DNA of 64,000 nucleotides from Rhodovulum visakhapatnamense (GTDB lineage Bacteria > Pseudomonadota > Alphaproteobacteria > Rhodobacterales > Rhodobacteraceae): the NCBI RefSeq assembly GCF_004365965.1, contig NZ_SOEB01000003.1, positions 164,322 to 228,321 of the forward strand. Reading direction: 5' to 3'. The position numbers and the translations under genes were made by a program. Below are positions 9,955 to 18,994 of this stretch, piece by piece. Within the stretch, counting starts at the first letter, position 1. The number at the start of each line of letters is the position of its first letter. A model generated the notes under the pieces. The model saw only the letters and a program-made list of their open reading frames with translations. It did not search any database and was not told where the DNA came from.

Positions 9955-11336
9955 TCCACTTCGTTCTGGCCGACCTGAAACGGTTTCGCCTCGGCTCGGC
10001 GGTCATCGTGCTGCTGATCGCGCTGGCGGTGGCACTGGGAACGACCGTCACCCTGCAGGAACGCGCCCTGCGTCTGGGCAGCGCGCGCGCCTCGGAAAAA
10101 TTCGATCTGATCGTCGGCGCGCCGGGCAGCGCCACGCAACTGGTGCTGTCTTCGGTCTTCCTGCAGCCCGCGGCGCTGCCGCTGATGCCGGGCGACACGC
10201 TGGTCGCGCTGACCGAAGACCCGCGCGTGGCCTGGGCGGCCCCCATCGGCTTTGGCGATTTCGTGGCGGGTTTTCCGGTGATCGGCACCACCACCACGCT
10301 GATCGAGATGACGACGACCGGCTTTGCCGAAGGTCGCGCCTTCGCCGCCGAGGGCGAGGCGGTGATCGGCTCGGCGGTCGATCTGGCCCTGGGCGACACG
10401 CTGGTTCCGACCCATGGCAAGCAGGCCGAGGGCGGCCATGCCCATGCCGGTATCGCCTATCGCGTCACCGGGCGGCTCGACCCTACCGGCACCCCCTGGG
10501 ACCGCGCCGTTCTGGTGCCGATCCAGGCGGTCTGGCATGTCCACGGGCTTGGGCACGAGGCGCATGACGGGCACGACCATGAGGCCGAGGGGCATGACGA
10601 AGAAGCGCATGACGCGGATGGGCATGACGAGGAGGACCACGCCCATGCCCATGCCGCCGGCGAAGACCACGCCGAAAGCCACGCCGAAAACCATGGCGAC
10701 GATCACGGCGACGCCGATCACGACGATCACGACAGCCATGACGCCCCGGCCTTCGACCCCGATGCGCCGCTTGACGAAACCTGGGCGGCGGGCGAGGCTC
10801 CGGGCCTTCCGGCGATCCTGGTCAAGCCCCGCAGCATCGCCGATGCCTACCGCCTGCGGCAGGACTACCGCGCGACGGGCGACACGCTGGCGGTCTTTCC
10901 GGCTGAGGTCCTGACCGGGCTTTACGCAATGCTGGGCGATGCCAAGCGGGTGCTGGTCGCGGTCGCGGTCGGCGCGCAGACACTGGTCGCCGCGGCGCTG
11001 TTGCTGGTGACGGTGATCCAGGTCGGCCAGCGGCGGCGCCAGATCGGGGCGCTTCGGGCCTTCGGCACGCCGCGCGGGGCGGTCTTCGGCATCGTCTGGC
11101 TGGAACTGGCGCTTTTGTTCGGGACCGGCATCCTGCTGGGCCTAGGGCTGGGCTTTGCCGCGACCGAGGGTCTGTCGCGCGCCTTTGCGGCCGAGCGGGG
11201 CTTCCCGCTGCCGGTCGCCTTCGCCCCGGGCGACCTGCTGGGCTTCGGTCTTCTGGTGCTGGGGGCGGCGGGGCTGTCGGCGGTCCCGGCCTGGCTGGCC
11301 TATCGCCAACCCCCGGCGGCCGCCCTGCGCGACTGA
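9951..11336 (+). CDS. FtsX-like ABC permease with a His/Asp-rich extracytoplasmic loop
   Basis: Permease of 461 residues with MacB/LolC topology: one N-terminal membrane helix (about 13-33), a large periplasmic domain (GAPGSATQLVLSSVFLQP) and three C-terminal helices (near 325-350, 370-400 and 425-455). The unusual part is residues 164-265 of the periplasmic domain. The densest stretch, 10536-10742, is almost entirely His, Asp, Glu, Gly and Ala, with many H-x-H and HD/DH steps, as in zinc- or nickel-binding loops of ZnuA, ZIP and HypB proteins. I infer a role in periplasmic metal delivery or sensing. The preceding alkaline phosphatase, a zinc enzyme family, fits that reading but does not prove it. 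Confidence 0.88.
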   Translation: MIHFVLADLKRFRLGSAVIVLLIALAVALGTTVTLQERALRLGSARASEKFDLIVGAPGSATQLVLSSVFLQPAALPLMPGDTLVALTEDPRVAWAAPIGFGDFVAGFPVIGTTTTLIEMTTTGFAEGRAFAAEGEAVIGSAVDLALGDTLVPTHGKQAEGGHAHAGIAYRVTGRLDPTGTPWDRAVLVPIQAVWHVHGLGHEAHDGHDHEAEGHDEEAHDADGHDEEDHAHAHAAGEDHAESHAENHGDDHGDADHDDHDSHDAPAFDPDAPLDETWAAGEAPGLPAILVKPRSIADAYRLRQDYRATGDTLAVFPAEVLTGLYAMLGDAKRVLVAVAVGAQTLVAAALLLVTVIQVGQRRRQIGALRAFGTPRGAVFGIVWLELALLFGTGILLGLGLGFAATEGLSRAFAAERGFPLPVAFAPGDLLGFGLLVLGAAGLSAVPAWLAYRQPPAAALRD

Positions 11337-11394
11337 GCGGTCGCGCGCATCGCGGCGCAGGGCGCCGGATCTGCCGGGGCGTCCTGCGCGGCGA

Positions 11395-11727
11395 TCAATG
11401 GGAATCGCAGCCCTCGCATATCCGGCTCCGCGCGGTGCCCGGGTCCGCCTCGACCGGTTCGGCCCCGGCCTGGGGCTTTGCGGGGTCCGGGCGCGTCCGG
11501 GCGGTTTCGCCGACCCCGAGATCGGGCGGGGTCCCGACAAAGCGATCGGTGTCGTCCTCGGGCTCGTCCCGCAGCGCCACGACCGTCACGGCGGCGCCGC
11601 CGCCGACCATACCGCCCAGCCAGTAACACAGCAGAACGGTCGCCCATCCACTGTCCAGCAGCAAGGCGCCCGCCAAAGCCGAAAGCGCTCCCGCAGCAAT
11701 CGAGGCGAGTGTGAAAAGCACAAGCAT
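11395..11727 (-). CDS. Small two-helix membrane protein, unknown function
   Basis: About 110 residues from the ATG at 11727, with two close hydrophobic helices (LVLFTLASIAAGALSALAGA and TVLLCYWLGGMVGGGAAVTV) and a hydrophilic Pro/Glu/Asp-rich C-terminal tail ending R-S-R-I-C-E-G-C. The ribosome site GGAAGGAG ends at 11740. An ATG at 11739 sits directly on it with no spacing, so 11727 is the better start. The gene is oriented towards the FtsX operon, with a short GC-rich gap between the two stops. I do not recognise a family. Confidence 0.55.
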   Translation of the reverse strand: MLVLFTLASIAAGALSALAGALLLDSGWATVLLCYWLGGMVGGGAAVTVVALRDEPEDDTDRFVGTPPDLGVGETARTRPDPAKPQAGAEPVEADPGTARSRICEGCDSH

Positions 11728-12017
11728 TGCCGTCTGCATCTCCTTCCCGCACCGATCGAGGCGAACACCGGAGCGGATGCGGTATCTCCGGAACGTAAGA
11801 TAAAGGACTAACTCCCGCAAAAGGCGATTTGTTTCAATATATTCGCGCGCGATCTGCAAGCGGATTCTTGCCGTAGGATCGCCCGGCCGCGGCAAGGCTC
11901 CGCCGTCCGGCGCCCCGCCGGACGCCGTGAGGAAAGGGAACGTTGAGCGAACCTGTCAAACCCGTTTTAATGCGCCCCCGCCCACAAGCGGGGCGGGGAC
12001 CAGCGGAGGACGGAGGC

Positions 12018-13124
12018 GTGGCGACACTCGACGGCGACCGGACCGGCAACGGCCTGACGGGCACCGACGGGCGCGATCTGATCGAGGGGCACGAGGGCAA
12101 CACACCATCCCGGGCGGCGCGGGCGACGACACCATCGACGGCGGATCGCAAGGCGACACGATCTTCGGCGGCGACGGCAATGACGCACTGACGGGCGGGT
12201 CTGGCGACGATCAGTTGCTTGGCGGCGCGGGCGACGACCAGATCTGGCCGGACGGCCATTCGGGGACGCCAAATACGTGGCCTTCGGCGCTGGCGCGGCA
12301 GCGACCATATGCACGGCTTCGATCCCGAGCTCGATTTCGTCCCTATCGGCGATCTCAGCCCGGACGCCACCGTCATCACCCCGACCGAGGACCGCCGGAT
12401 CTGGACGCTGAGGATCGCGGGCGGCGGCCCGGACGACCGCATGGCGCTGGACCGGTCCTTTTCCTGGAACGATGCCGTCACCGAAGACCAGATCCGGACC
12501 CGCCTGGTCGGGTCCGACAGCTACAGGCCGCCCCCGGTCCCAGCCTGCCCTGCTTTGCCGCGGGATCGCGGATCGCCACGCCGAAGGGGCCGCGCCGGAT
12601 CGACCGGCTGAGGCCCGGCGATCTGGTCGAGACGCGCGCCAACGGCCCGCGCCCGGTCGGACGCCTCCTGCGCCGCCGCGTCGTCCCGCGCGATATGGCG
12701 GCCGCGCGAGATGGCGGCCAATGCCGCGCTATGCCCGGTGCGGATCGCGGTCGGCGCGCTGGGGCCGGAGCGGCCGGACCGGGCCATGTTGCTGTCGCGC
12801 CAGCACGGGGGTCCGATGCAGGCGCCCGACGGGCGCGAGGTGATTGTGCGCGCCCGCCATCTGGCCGAGAAACTGGGTCTGACCCGCCTGCAACCCGCCC
12901 GGCGCAGGACCCCGCTGCTGTATCTGCATCTGCATCTGCATCTGCATCTGAACCTCGGCACGCATGAGCTTGTCTGCGTCGACGGGATCTGGAGCGAGAC
13001 GCTTTGTATCGGTCCGGAATTGCGGCGAAGCGCCGGGCCGCTCCGGCGCCTTTTCGGCACCGCCCCCCTGCCCGCGATGGCCCGCCGCGTGCGTCCTGTG
13101 CTGACCCGCGCCCGGCCCGCCTGA
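12018..13124 (+). pseudogene. Decayed calcium-binding repeat / Hint-domain protein
   Basis: Remnant of a secreted RTX-type protein with a Hint_2 domain. GTG 12018 has a good GGAGGA at 12005-12010 and starts VATLDGDRTGNGLTGTDGRD. After about 28 codons the frame breaks near 12100. It continues in another frame with nonapeptide repeats (GGAGDDTIDGGSQGDTIFGG, GDGNDALTGGSGDDQLLGG), then shifts again near 12270 and 12300 (HGFDPELDFVPIGDL). The Hint start CFAAGSRIATPKG is in a third frame from about 12545, and its tail (HELVCVDGIWSETL) is in yet another. At least four frameshifts make it non-functional unless they are assembly errors. A hexanucleotide expansion lies inside it (12924-12947). Confidence 0.78.
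12924..12947. repeat. Hexanucleotide tandem repeat, four copies of CTGCAT
   Basis: Four perfect head-to-tail copies of CTGCAT followed by a partial CTG. The repeat lies in the C-terminal part of the decayed Hint gene, where it writes alternating Leu-His. Related Hint proteins have one short strand here, so the copies look like slippage expansion in a gene no longer under selection. Confidence 0.9.
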
Positions 13125-13478
13125 GGGCGCGGCAAGGCCCGACCGGGCCTCGGATGCCTCGGCATCGAAGGCAGGGCCCTGTCCCGGACCTTCTGCGCGA
13201 TGCCCGCCGGGTCCAAGCCTTCGGCCGGACCTACACCACGCTTTTCGCCCGCCCCACCCCACCCCGCCCCGCGCCCGCGTCGTGGCCTGCCCGTGCCCCA
13301 CGCAGGAAACGCCGGACAGCGCCCAAGCCGCGCCGGGACATCCGTTCCGGGCCGCAAACCGGCATCAAACCCCAGCTTCCCGGCAGAGCAGCGTGTTTGA
13401 CAGTTTTGCCAGCAGCTTACTAAGCTCTGCCCGAGGGCCGGCGGGACGGCTGGCCCCGGGAACAGGGAGATTTCCAAC
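13125..13478. other. Intergenic region before the cyclase gene
   Basis: About 350 bases. The first 240 are GC-rich and featureless to my eye; the short open frames are shadows. The last 90 bases carry a plausible promoter (13397-13423) and the ribosome site of the cyclase gene. Confidence 0.5.
13397..13423 (+). promoter_or_regulatory. Putative housekeeping promoter of the cyclase operon
   Basis: TTGACA at 13397-13402 and TACTAA at 13418-13423 with a 15-base spacer, in a locally AT-richer patch 55 bases upstream of the start. The spacer is shorter than the optimum of 17, so this is only a candidate. Confidence 0.4.
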
Positions 13479-14300
13479 ATGTGCGATATCTGCGTGATGA
13501 CGGCGGTCAAGGACCGCATGCTGTCGCGGCGCGGCTTCTTCGCCGGGGCGGCGGGGGCCGGTCTGGCGGCGGCCGCCGGGCTGACCGCCTCGGCGCCCCG
13601 GGCGCTGGCGCAGGGCCATGCGGCGGTGACCGACATGACCCATGAGCTTTCGGCCGACTTTCCCACCTTCTTCGGCGAACAGCAGTTCTTCTGGGACCAG
13701 AAGTTCAATTTCGCCGAGCACGGCTTCAACCTGGCCGAATACCGCGTGAACGAACATACCGGCACCCATATCGACGCGCCGCTGCATTTCTCGGTCGATG
13801 GCGCGGCGGTGAACGAGATCGCGGTCGAAAACCTGGTGGCGCCGCTCTGCGTGATCGACATCGCCGCCCGCGCCGCCGAGGATGCCGACACCACCCTCAC
13901 CCCCGACGACATCCGCGCCTGGATCGCCGCCCATGGCGAGATCCCGCAAAATGCCTGCGTCGCGATGTTCTCGGGCTGGGGCGACAAGGCCAGCGGCCCG
14001 GGCTTTCGCAATGCCGATGCAGAGGGCGTGCAGCACTATCCGGGCTTCCACGCGGAGGCCGCCGAGATGCTGATCGAGGAAACCGCCGCGGCCTCGATCG
14101 GGTCCGACACGCTGTCGCTCGATCCGGGCAACTCGCCCGATTTCGCGACCCATTACGCCTGGCTGCCCTCGGGGCGGTTCGGCATCGAATGCCTCGCCAA
14201 TCTCGACCGGATGCCCGCGGCGGGCGCGACGCTGGTGATCGGCGCGCCCAAGCACAAGGGTGGCACCGGCGGGCCCGCGCGGATCTTCGCGCTGGTCTGA
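13479..14300 (+). CDS. Tat-exported cyclase-family metal hydrolase
   Basis: Protein of 273 residues of the cyclase/kynurenine-formamidase superfamily (PF04199 type), with a Tat signal (LSRRGFFAGAAGAGLAAAAG, residues 15-34) ending near A-L-A-Q. The metal-binding signature H-T-G-T-H-I-D-A-P is at about 92-100. A final conserved HKGGTGGPARIFALV closes the protein. Family members hydrolyse cyclic amides or formamides using bound metal; the substrate is not readable here. Unusually for a Tat leader, fourteen residues with three Cys/Met-rich positions (MCDICVMTAV) precede the twin Arg, so translation may really begin at the Met at residue 14 (13518). Confidence 0.85.
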   Translation: MCDICVMTAVKDRMLSRRGFFAGAAGAGLAAAAGLTASAPRALAQGHAAVTDMTHELSADFPTFFGEQQFFWDQKFNFAEHGFNLAEYRVNEHTGTHIDAPLHFSVDGAAVNEIAVENLVAPLCVIDIAARAAEDADTTLTPDDIRAWIAAHGEIPQNACVAMFSGWGDKASGPGFRNADAEGVQHYPGFHAEAAEMLIEETAAASIGSDTLSLDPGNSPDFATHYAWLPSGRFGIECLANLDRMPAAGATLVIGAPKHKGGTGGPARIFALV

Positions 14301-14367
14301 GCTTGTTTTCCCGCCGCTCCCGCGCCCCTGGCCCGGAGCGGCCCCTTTCCCAACCCAAGGAGACCCG

Positions 14368-14772
14368 ATGGCCACGGTGAAGATCTGGAGCGACGCGGAG
14401 GCAGAGGCCGACCCGCGCGTCAAGGCGGTGTTCGACGACATCCGCGCCACCCGCAAGACCGATTTCGTGAACAATGTCTGGCGGGCCCTGGCCAGCCAGC
14501 CCGCGGTGCTGGAAACGACCTGGGCGCAGGTCAAGGCGGTGATGGCGACCGAAAGCCCGCTCGACCCGCTGACCAAGGAGCTGATCTACATGGCGGTCTC
14601 GGTCGCCAATGGCTGTTCCTATTGCGCCCATTCCCATACCGCCTCGGCCCGCGCCAAGGGCATGACCGAGGCCCAGTACCAGGACTTCCTCGCCGTGATC
14701 GGGCTGGCCTCGCAGACCAATGCCCTGGTCACCGCGATGCAGGTGCCGGTCGATCCCGAATTCGAGGTCTGA
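14368..14772 (+). CDS. Carboxymuconolactone decarboxylase/AhpD-like protein
   Basis: Protein of 134 residues, all alpha, with the AhpD-type redox motif ANGCSYCAHSHTASA (C-x-x-C-x-x-x-H). In AhpD this motif gives thiol peroxidase/disulfide reductase activity. ATG 14368 follows AAGGAG with good spacing; the frame is open upstream only by chance. It lies between a Tat-exported hydrolase and a quinone oxidoreductase in one likely operon, so it may act in the same oxidative or detoxification step. The annotation as decarboxylase is by family name only. Confidence 0.88.
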   Translation: MATVKIWSDAEAEADPRVKAVFDDIRATRKTDFVNNVWRALASQPAVLETTWAQVKAVMATESPLDPLTKELIYMAVSVANGCSYCAHSHTASARAKGMTEAQYQDFLAVIGLASQTNALVTAMQVPVDPEFEV

Positions 14773-14775
14773 GCC

Positions 14776-15747
14776 ATGGACAAGGCCATCATCGCCCGCG
14801 CGCCGGGCGGCCCCGAAACGCTTGACTGGGTCGACTGGAGCCCGCCCGCCCCCGGCCCCGGCGAGGTGCTGGTCCGGCACGGCGCGGTCGGGCTGAATTT
14901 CATCGACACCTATTTCCGCTCGGGCCTCTATCCCTGGCCGGGCGAGATCCTGATCCCCGGCAGCGAGGCGGCGGGCCGGATCGAGGCGGTCGGCCCCGGG
15001 GTCGAGGGGCTCACGGTCGGCCAGCGCGTGGCCTATACCACGCGCACCGGCGCCTGCTGCACCGCGCGGGTGCTGCCCGCCGACCGGCTGGTGCCCCTGC
15101 CCGATGCCATCCCCGACGAGATCGCGGCCTCGATCATGCTGAAGGGGCTGACCGCGCAGTACCTGATGACCTCGAGCTTTCCGGTCCGCGAAGGCCAGAC
15201 CGTGCTGGTCCATGCCGCGGCAGGGGGCGTCGGGCTTCTGCTGGGGCAATGGCTGGCGGCGAAGGGCGTGCGCGCCATCGGCACCGCGGGCGGGCCCGAA
15301 AAGACGGCGCTTGCCCGCGCCCATGGCTATGCCGAGGTGATCGACTACCGCGCGGGCGACTTCGTGGCGCCGGTGATGGCCGCGACCGACGGGCTTGGCG
15401 TCGACGCGGTCTATGACAGCGTCGGACAGGACACCTGGCGCGGCTCGCTCGCCTGCCTGAAACCGCGCGGCATGTTCGTGAGCTTCGGCCAGTCCTCGGG
15501 CCTGCCCGATGGCTTCCGCCTGTCGGATCTGGCCAAGGGCAGCCTGTCGGCGACGCGACCGGTGCTGTTCGATTTCATCGCCGATCCGGCCGAGCTTCGC
15601 ACCCGCGCGGCCGAGCTGTTCGCGGCGGTCGCCGAGGGCACGCTGACGCCCCGGGTCGGGAAAACCTGGCCGCTGGCCGAGACCGCCGAGGCCCATCGCG
15701 CGCTTGAATCCCGCGCCACCACCGGGGCGACGGTGCTCTTGCCGTAG
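14776..15747 (+). CDS. qor: NADPH:quinone oxidoreductase (zeta-crystallin-like)
   Basis: Medium-chain dehydrogenase of 323 residues without the structural zinc loop, typical of QorA. The NADPH-binding motif is LVHAAAGGVGLLLGQWL (about 145-161). The conserved NFIDTYFRSGLYP near residue 41 is the quinone oxidoreductase hallmark. It catalyses single-electron reduction of quinones with NADPH in the cytoplasm. The start is three bases after the AhpD-like stop, so the genes are co-transcribed. It converges on rlmE with a shared hairpin between the stops. Confidence 0.92.
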   Translation: MDKAIIARAPGGPETLDWVDWSPPAPGPGEVLVRHGAVGLNFIDTYFRSGLYPWPGEILIPGSEAAGRIEAVGPGVEGLTVGQRVAYTTRTGACCTARVLPADRLVPLPDAIPDEIAASIMLKGLTAQYLMTSSFPVREGQTVLVHAAAGGVGLLLGQWLAAKGVRAIGTAGGPEKTALARAHGYAEVIDYRAGDFVAPVMAATDGLGVDAVYDSVGQDTWRGSLACLKPRGMFVSFGQSSGLPDGFRLSDLAKGSLSATRPVLFDFIADPAELRTRAAELFAAVAEGTLTPRVGKTWPLAETAEAHRALESRATTGATVLLP

Positions 15748-15761
15748 CTTGTGCGCCGGGC

Positions 15762-15780
15762 TCCGGGGATCAGCCCCGGA
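15762..15780. terminator. Bidirectional hairpin between qor and rlmE
   Basis: Seven-base perfect arms, 15762-15768 and 15774-15780, loop ATCAG. It lies 14 bases after the qor stop and overlaps the last codons of rlmE, so it can serve both convergent transcripts, although no T-run accompanies it. Confidence 0.5.
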
Positions 15781-16477
15781 ACCCGGTCGCGACCACGAAT
15801 TTCTCGGAACTGTCCGACCGGCTCGCGGGCGGCTTGACATTGGCGACCTTGGCAAAGCGCTGCTTCAGCAGGGACTGCAACCCGCTCTCGGCCCCGCCCG
15901 CCAGCACCTTGGCGACGAAAGTGCCGCCTTCGTCCAGCACGTCGAAGGCCAGAGCCGCCGCCGCCTCGCAAAGCGCGATGATCCGCAAGTGGTCGGTCTG
16001 CTTGTGACCCGACGAGGCCGCCGCCATGTCGCTCATCACCACATCGGCGCGCCCGCCGAGCCAGCCCTTGACCAGCTCGTCGGCATCGTCGGCCAGAAAA
16101 TCCAGCTGATGCAGATCGGCCCCGGCGATGGGCTCGACCTCCTGCAGATCGACCCCCAGCACGGTGCCGATGGCCTTGCCCGATTTCTCGCCCAGCGCAT
16201 TCACGCGCTTGACCGCCACCTGGCACCAGCCGCCCGGCGCACAGCCCAGATCGACAACCCGGGCGCCCGGCACCAGGAACCGGTACTTGTCATCCAGCTC
16301 GAGGATCTTGAAGGCCGCGCGTCCGCGATAGCCCTCGGCCTTGGCGCGCTTGACATAGGGGTCGTTCAGCTGCCGTTCCAGCCAACGCGTCGACGAAAGC
16401 CGGCGCCCGCGCGCGGTCTTGACCTTGACCTTCAGGTCGCGCTGTCCGCGCCCGCTCGATCCCTTCTTCTCCGTCAT
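15770..16477 (-). CDS. rlmE: 23S rRNA (uridine-2'-O-) methyltransferase RlmE (FtsJ/RrmJ)
   Basis: Protein of 235 residues that methylates U2552 (E. coli numbering) of 23S rRNA in the assembling 50S subunit. It shows the RrmJ layout: a basic N-terminus, [19 protein letters not shown] with the catalytic Lys, the SAM motif [15 protein letters not shown], and DVVMSDMAA with the catalytic Asp. The next catalytic Lys is in FVAKVLAGG. The start is Met 16477; the frame runs upstream to 16549 but those codons lie across a conserved intergenic motif. Pairing with ppx/gppA immediately upstream is common in Rhodobacteraceae. Confidence 0.93.
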   Translation of the reverse strand: MTEKKGSSGRGQRDLKVKVKTARGRRLSSTRWLERQLNDPYVKRAKAEGYRGRAAFKILELDDKYRFLVPGARVVDLGCAPGGWCQVAVKRVNALGEKSGKAIGTVLGVDLQEVEPIAGADLHQLDFLADDADELVKGWLGGRADVVMSDMAAASSGHKQTDHLRIIALCEAAAALAFDVLDEGGTFVAKVLAGGAESGLQSLLKQRFAKVANVKPPASRSDSSEKFVVATGFRG

Positions 16478-16491
16478 CCCGGCCTTCGTTC

Positions 16492-16512
16492 TTCTTCTTG
16501 GCAAAAATACCC
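16492..16512. repeat. Intergenic motif, copy 1 (TTCTTCTTGG...AAATACCC)
   Basis: A 21-base pyrimidine-to-A-rich motif in the gap between ppx/gppA and rlmE. It recurs at 37201-37221 with 19 of 21 bases identical and some similarity beyond. It sits just upstream of the rlmE ribosome site. Read on the coding strand of rlmE it is GGGTATTTTTGCCAAGAAG. See findings. Confidence 0.6.
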
Positions 16513-16556
16513 AGACGCGACATCTGCCCCAGCCGGGCCGCCGCGGCAAGGGCGCA

Positions 16557-17669
16557 TCAGAAGGGGCCCTCCTCCAGCACCCCGTCCGCGCTCATCTGCG
16601 CGTAAAGCAACCCCTCGCGCAGCCCGCGATCGGCAACCGACATCCGGTCGGTCGGCCAGACCCGCATCAAGGCCTGCAGGATCGCCGCCCCCGACATGAT
16701 CAGCGCATGCCGGTCGCGCCCGATCCTCGGATCGGCCCGCCGCCCCTCGGGGCCAAGCTCCAGATAGCGGCGGATCACCTCGTCGATCTGCCCCGACGTC
16801 ATGCGAAGCCCGTCGACCTTGGTCCGGTCGTAGCGCCGAAGACCCAGATGGCTCGCCGCCACGGTCGTCACCGTGCCCGAGGTGCCGATGATCTGAAAGC
16901 CGGCCTTGGTCTGCTCGGCGGCATAGGGCGAGAAATTGGCGAGGTTCTCCTCGAAGAACCAGCTCATCAGCGCGAACCGCGCATGGTCGTCCTCGACGTC
17001 GTCGAACTGTTCCTTCAGCGTCGCGACCCCCAGCGGCACCGAGATCCAGTCGACGACGCGCGCCGCCGGAAACGGCCCGGTCTCGCTGTGAAAGCCCGCA
17101 TGCAGCCGCATGATCGCCCGCGGCCGGTCGGCGCGCGGCACCATCGACAGGTCGATCCAGACCAGCTCGGTCGAGCCGCCGCCGATATCGACCACCAGCA
17201 GCTGCTCGGTCTTGGTCGAGACCAGCGGGGCGCAGGACACGACCGCCAGCCGCGCCTCTTCCTCGGGCTGGATGATTTCCAGCCGCAGCCCGGTCTCGCG
17301 CCGCACCAGCTTGATGAACTCGCGCGCGTTGACGGCGCGGCGGCAGGCCTCGGTCGCCACCAGCCGCATGCGTTCGACCTGGTGCTTTTCCAGCTTGCCC
17401 TTGCAGACCCGGAGCGCCTGGACCGTCCGCGCGATCGAGGCACGGCTGAGCCGACCCGACCCTTCCAGGCCGGTGCCCAGCTGGACAGACTTGGAAAAGC
17501 TGTCCACGACATGGAACTGACTGCCCTTCGGCTGGGCAATCAGCATACGACAACTGTTCGTTCCGAGATCCAGAGCCGCGTAAAGCGCTGCAGGATCGGG
17601 CGGAACTGGCGCGGGGGTCTCTACCGCCTTGGGAAACGCGCCCGCACCATTCGGACGCTTGGGCGCCAT
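16557..17669 (-). CDS. ppx/gppA: Exopolyphosphatase / guanosine pentaphosphate phosphatase family
   Basis: Protein of 370 residues of the Ppx/GppA family (actin-like ASKHA fold), which hydrolyses polyphosphate or pppGpp. The phosphate-1 motif is [14 protein letters not shown] (about 29-42). The catalytic Glu lies in the QPEEEARLA region and the second loop is [15 protein letters not shown]. There is no C-terminal HD domain, so it is the short type. The start at 17669 has GGAGGG eight bases upstream. The reading frame begins earlier, at 17726, without a ribosome site. It is followed by rlmE in the same direction. Confidence 0.9.
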   Translation of the reverse strand: MAPKRPNGAGAFPKAVETPAPVPPDPAALYAALDLGTNSCRMLIAQPKGSQFHVVDSFSKSVQLGTGLEGSGRLSRASIARTVQALRVCKGKLEKHQVERMRLVATEACRRAVNAREFIKLVRRETGLRLEIIQPEEEARLAVVSCAPLVSTKTEQLLVVDIGGGSTELVWIDLSMVPRADRPRAIMRLHAGFHSETGPFPAARVVDWISVPLGVATLKEQFDDVEDDHARFALMSWFFEENLANFSPYAAEQTKAGFQIIGTSGTVTTVAASHLGLRRYDRTKVDGLRMTSGQIDEVIRRYLELGPEGRRADPRIGRDRHALIMSGAAILQALMRVWPTDRMSVADRGLREGLLYAQMSADGVLEEGPF

Positions 17670-17827
17670 AGGATCGCCCTCCAATCGAGTTGGATGCAGG
17701 GTAACGGGCCGGGGGCGTTCGTGCAATGGCGCAGATCGCTCCCGGGCGCCGCCATCCGCCCCTCCCGTCCCGATCCGGGGGGACGACCCCCGCCTCCGCG
17801 ACGATGGCCGCGCGAAGACGGGAACGG

Positions 17828-18493
17828 TCAGGACCGGCGGCGCGACACCGCCCCGAAACCGGCCATCGCGGCCAGCAGGAAGGCAGCACTCGGCATCAGG
17901 GGCACCGGCAGCGGATCGTCAGGCCGGACGCCCGTACCGCCCCCGATATCCTCGCCGCCCGTTCCGCCGTCTCCACTTTCGCCGGACCCGTCGGCTGCGG
18001 GGTCAGAACGATGCCGCCCGCCGGTGCCGCCGCTGACAGCGCCGGGGGCCGCCCAAGGCAGTGCCGCGTGACCGTCCGGGCCGCCGCCCCGCCGTCCCGA
18101 GCCCAGGGGATCGGGCCAGAACGCGGTGTCGGTCCCGGCATCGGCCCGGGCAAGGAGGGTGGGCCGCGGCGGGAAGTCCCGCGCCCCCGCATTCGCGGCC
18201 AGCACAGCGGGCATCATCAGCGCACAGGCAGGCGTCACCCCGGCCGCGGCATGGCGGCAAACGCTGACGCCAAGCGGAATGGCCACCTCGGCCGCAGCAC
18301 GGCGGTCGGCCGGGCCGTAGCCCCGCCGGACGGGCGTGCGGTCGACAATCAGCAACGGATGCCCGGGCACCGCGCCCGCGACCATCATGCGCCCGCCGTC
18401 CGGCGCCAGGGTCGATGCCGGGGCCATGCCGCCCGCCAGCGCCAGAACCAGCCCCGCGACCGTTCCGATTGCCCCTGCCCGATCCGCTTTCAT
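17828..18493 (-). CDS. Exported protein with a VPLPA/PEP-CTERM-type sorting tail
   Basis: About 221 residues. The N-terminal signal is MKADRAGAIGTVAGLVLALA and the C-terminus has the tripartite sorting pattern: D-P-L-P-V-P-L-M-P, a hydrophobic helix (SAAFLLAAMAGFGAVS) and a final RRRS. This is the VPLPA-CTERM signature known in Rhodobacteraceae, where such proteins are thought to be processed by an exosortase and placed at the surface. The Gly/Pro/Asp-rich middle is low in recognisable domains; four cysteines are present. The start ATG 18493 has AAGGA seven bases upstream. No exosortase is in the window. Confidence 0.68.
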   Translation of the reverse strand: MKADRAGAIGTVAGLVLALAGGMAPASTLAPDGGRMMVAGAVPGHPLLIVDRTPVRRGYGPADRRAAAEVAIPLGVSVCRHAAAGVTPACALMMPAVLAANAGARDFPPRPTLLARADAGTDTAFWPDPLGSGRRGGGPDGHAALPWAAPGAVSGGTGGRHRSDPAADGSGESGDGGTGGEDIGGGTGVRPDDPLPVPLMPSAAFLLAAMAGFGAVSRRRS

Positions 18494-18994
18494 TGTTCTG
18501 TCCTTTTCCGCCGGCTGCCACTGCGCCGACCCTTTGCCAAGACCCCGGAGCGGCCGAATTTTCCGGCCTCGGCCCGCGACACCGAAATTATGGCGCAGCC
18601 CGGATCTCCTTTGGACCAGAAAAAGGCGCATTCTTTTGAGAATTTCAAGCAATTCCGAGATATTAACCATTTTTCCGGTTGACCCAAGGACAGTTCCAGC
18701 ATCGTGCGCCGATTGTTTCCACATCAACCGGGACCAGTGCCGCGCCCAGAGGCGCCCGCGACAGTGGATGTCCGTTTCGGGCCTCCGCCGCCCGTTCCGT
18801 CGGGTCATCGGCCCGGGACCGCCCCGACCCTGCCACCCGAACGCGCCGAAACCGGGCGGGAGGGGGGGCACGAATGGGGCCGGACCGACGCGCGATCCGG
18901 GCCGAGGTCGCAACGCGCGTCCATCCTGTCGAAATCCGCCTCCGGCGCGGCCCGGGGCCGGATTAGAACCGACTCAGGCAAGAAAGGGAATCGG
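18494..18994. other. Divergent intergenic region, about 500 bases
   Basis: Holds the promoters of two divergent units: the VPLPA-tailed gene leftward and the one-carbon cassette rightward. The segment 18590-18690 is markedly AT-richer than its surroundings and includes a small palindrome, ATTCT-tttg-AGAAT. The stretch 18700-18960 is GC-rich with only shadow frames. No RNA gene is visible. Confidence 0.45.
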
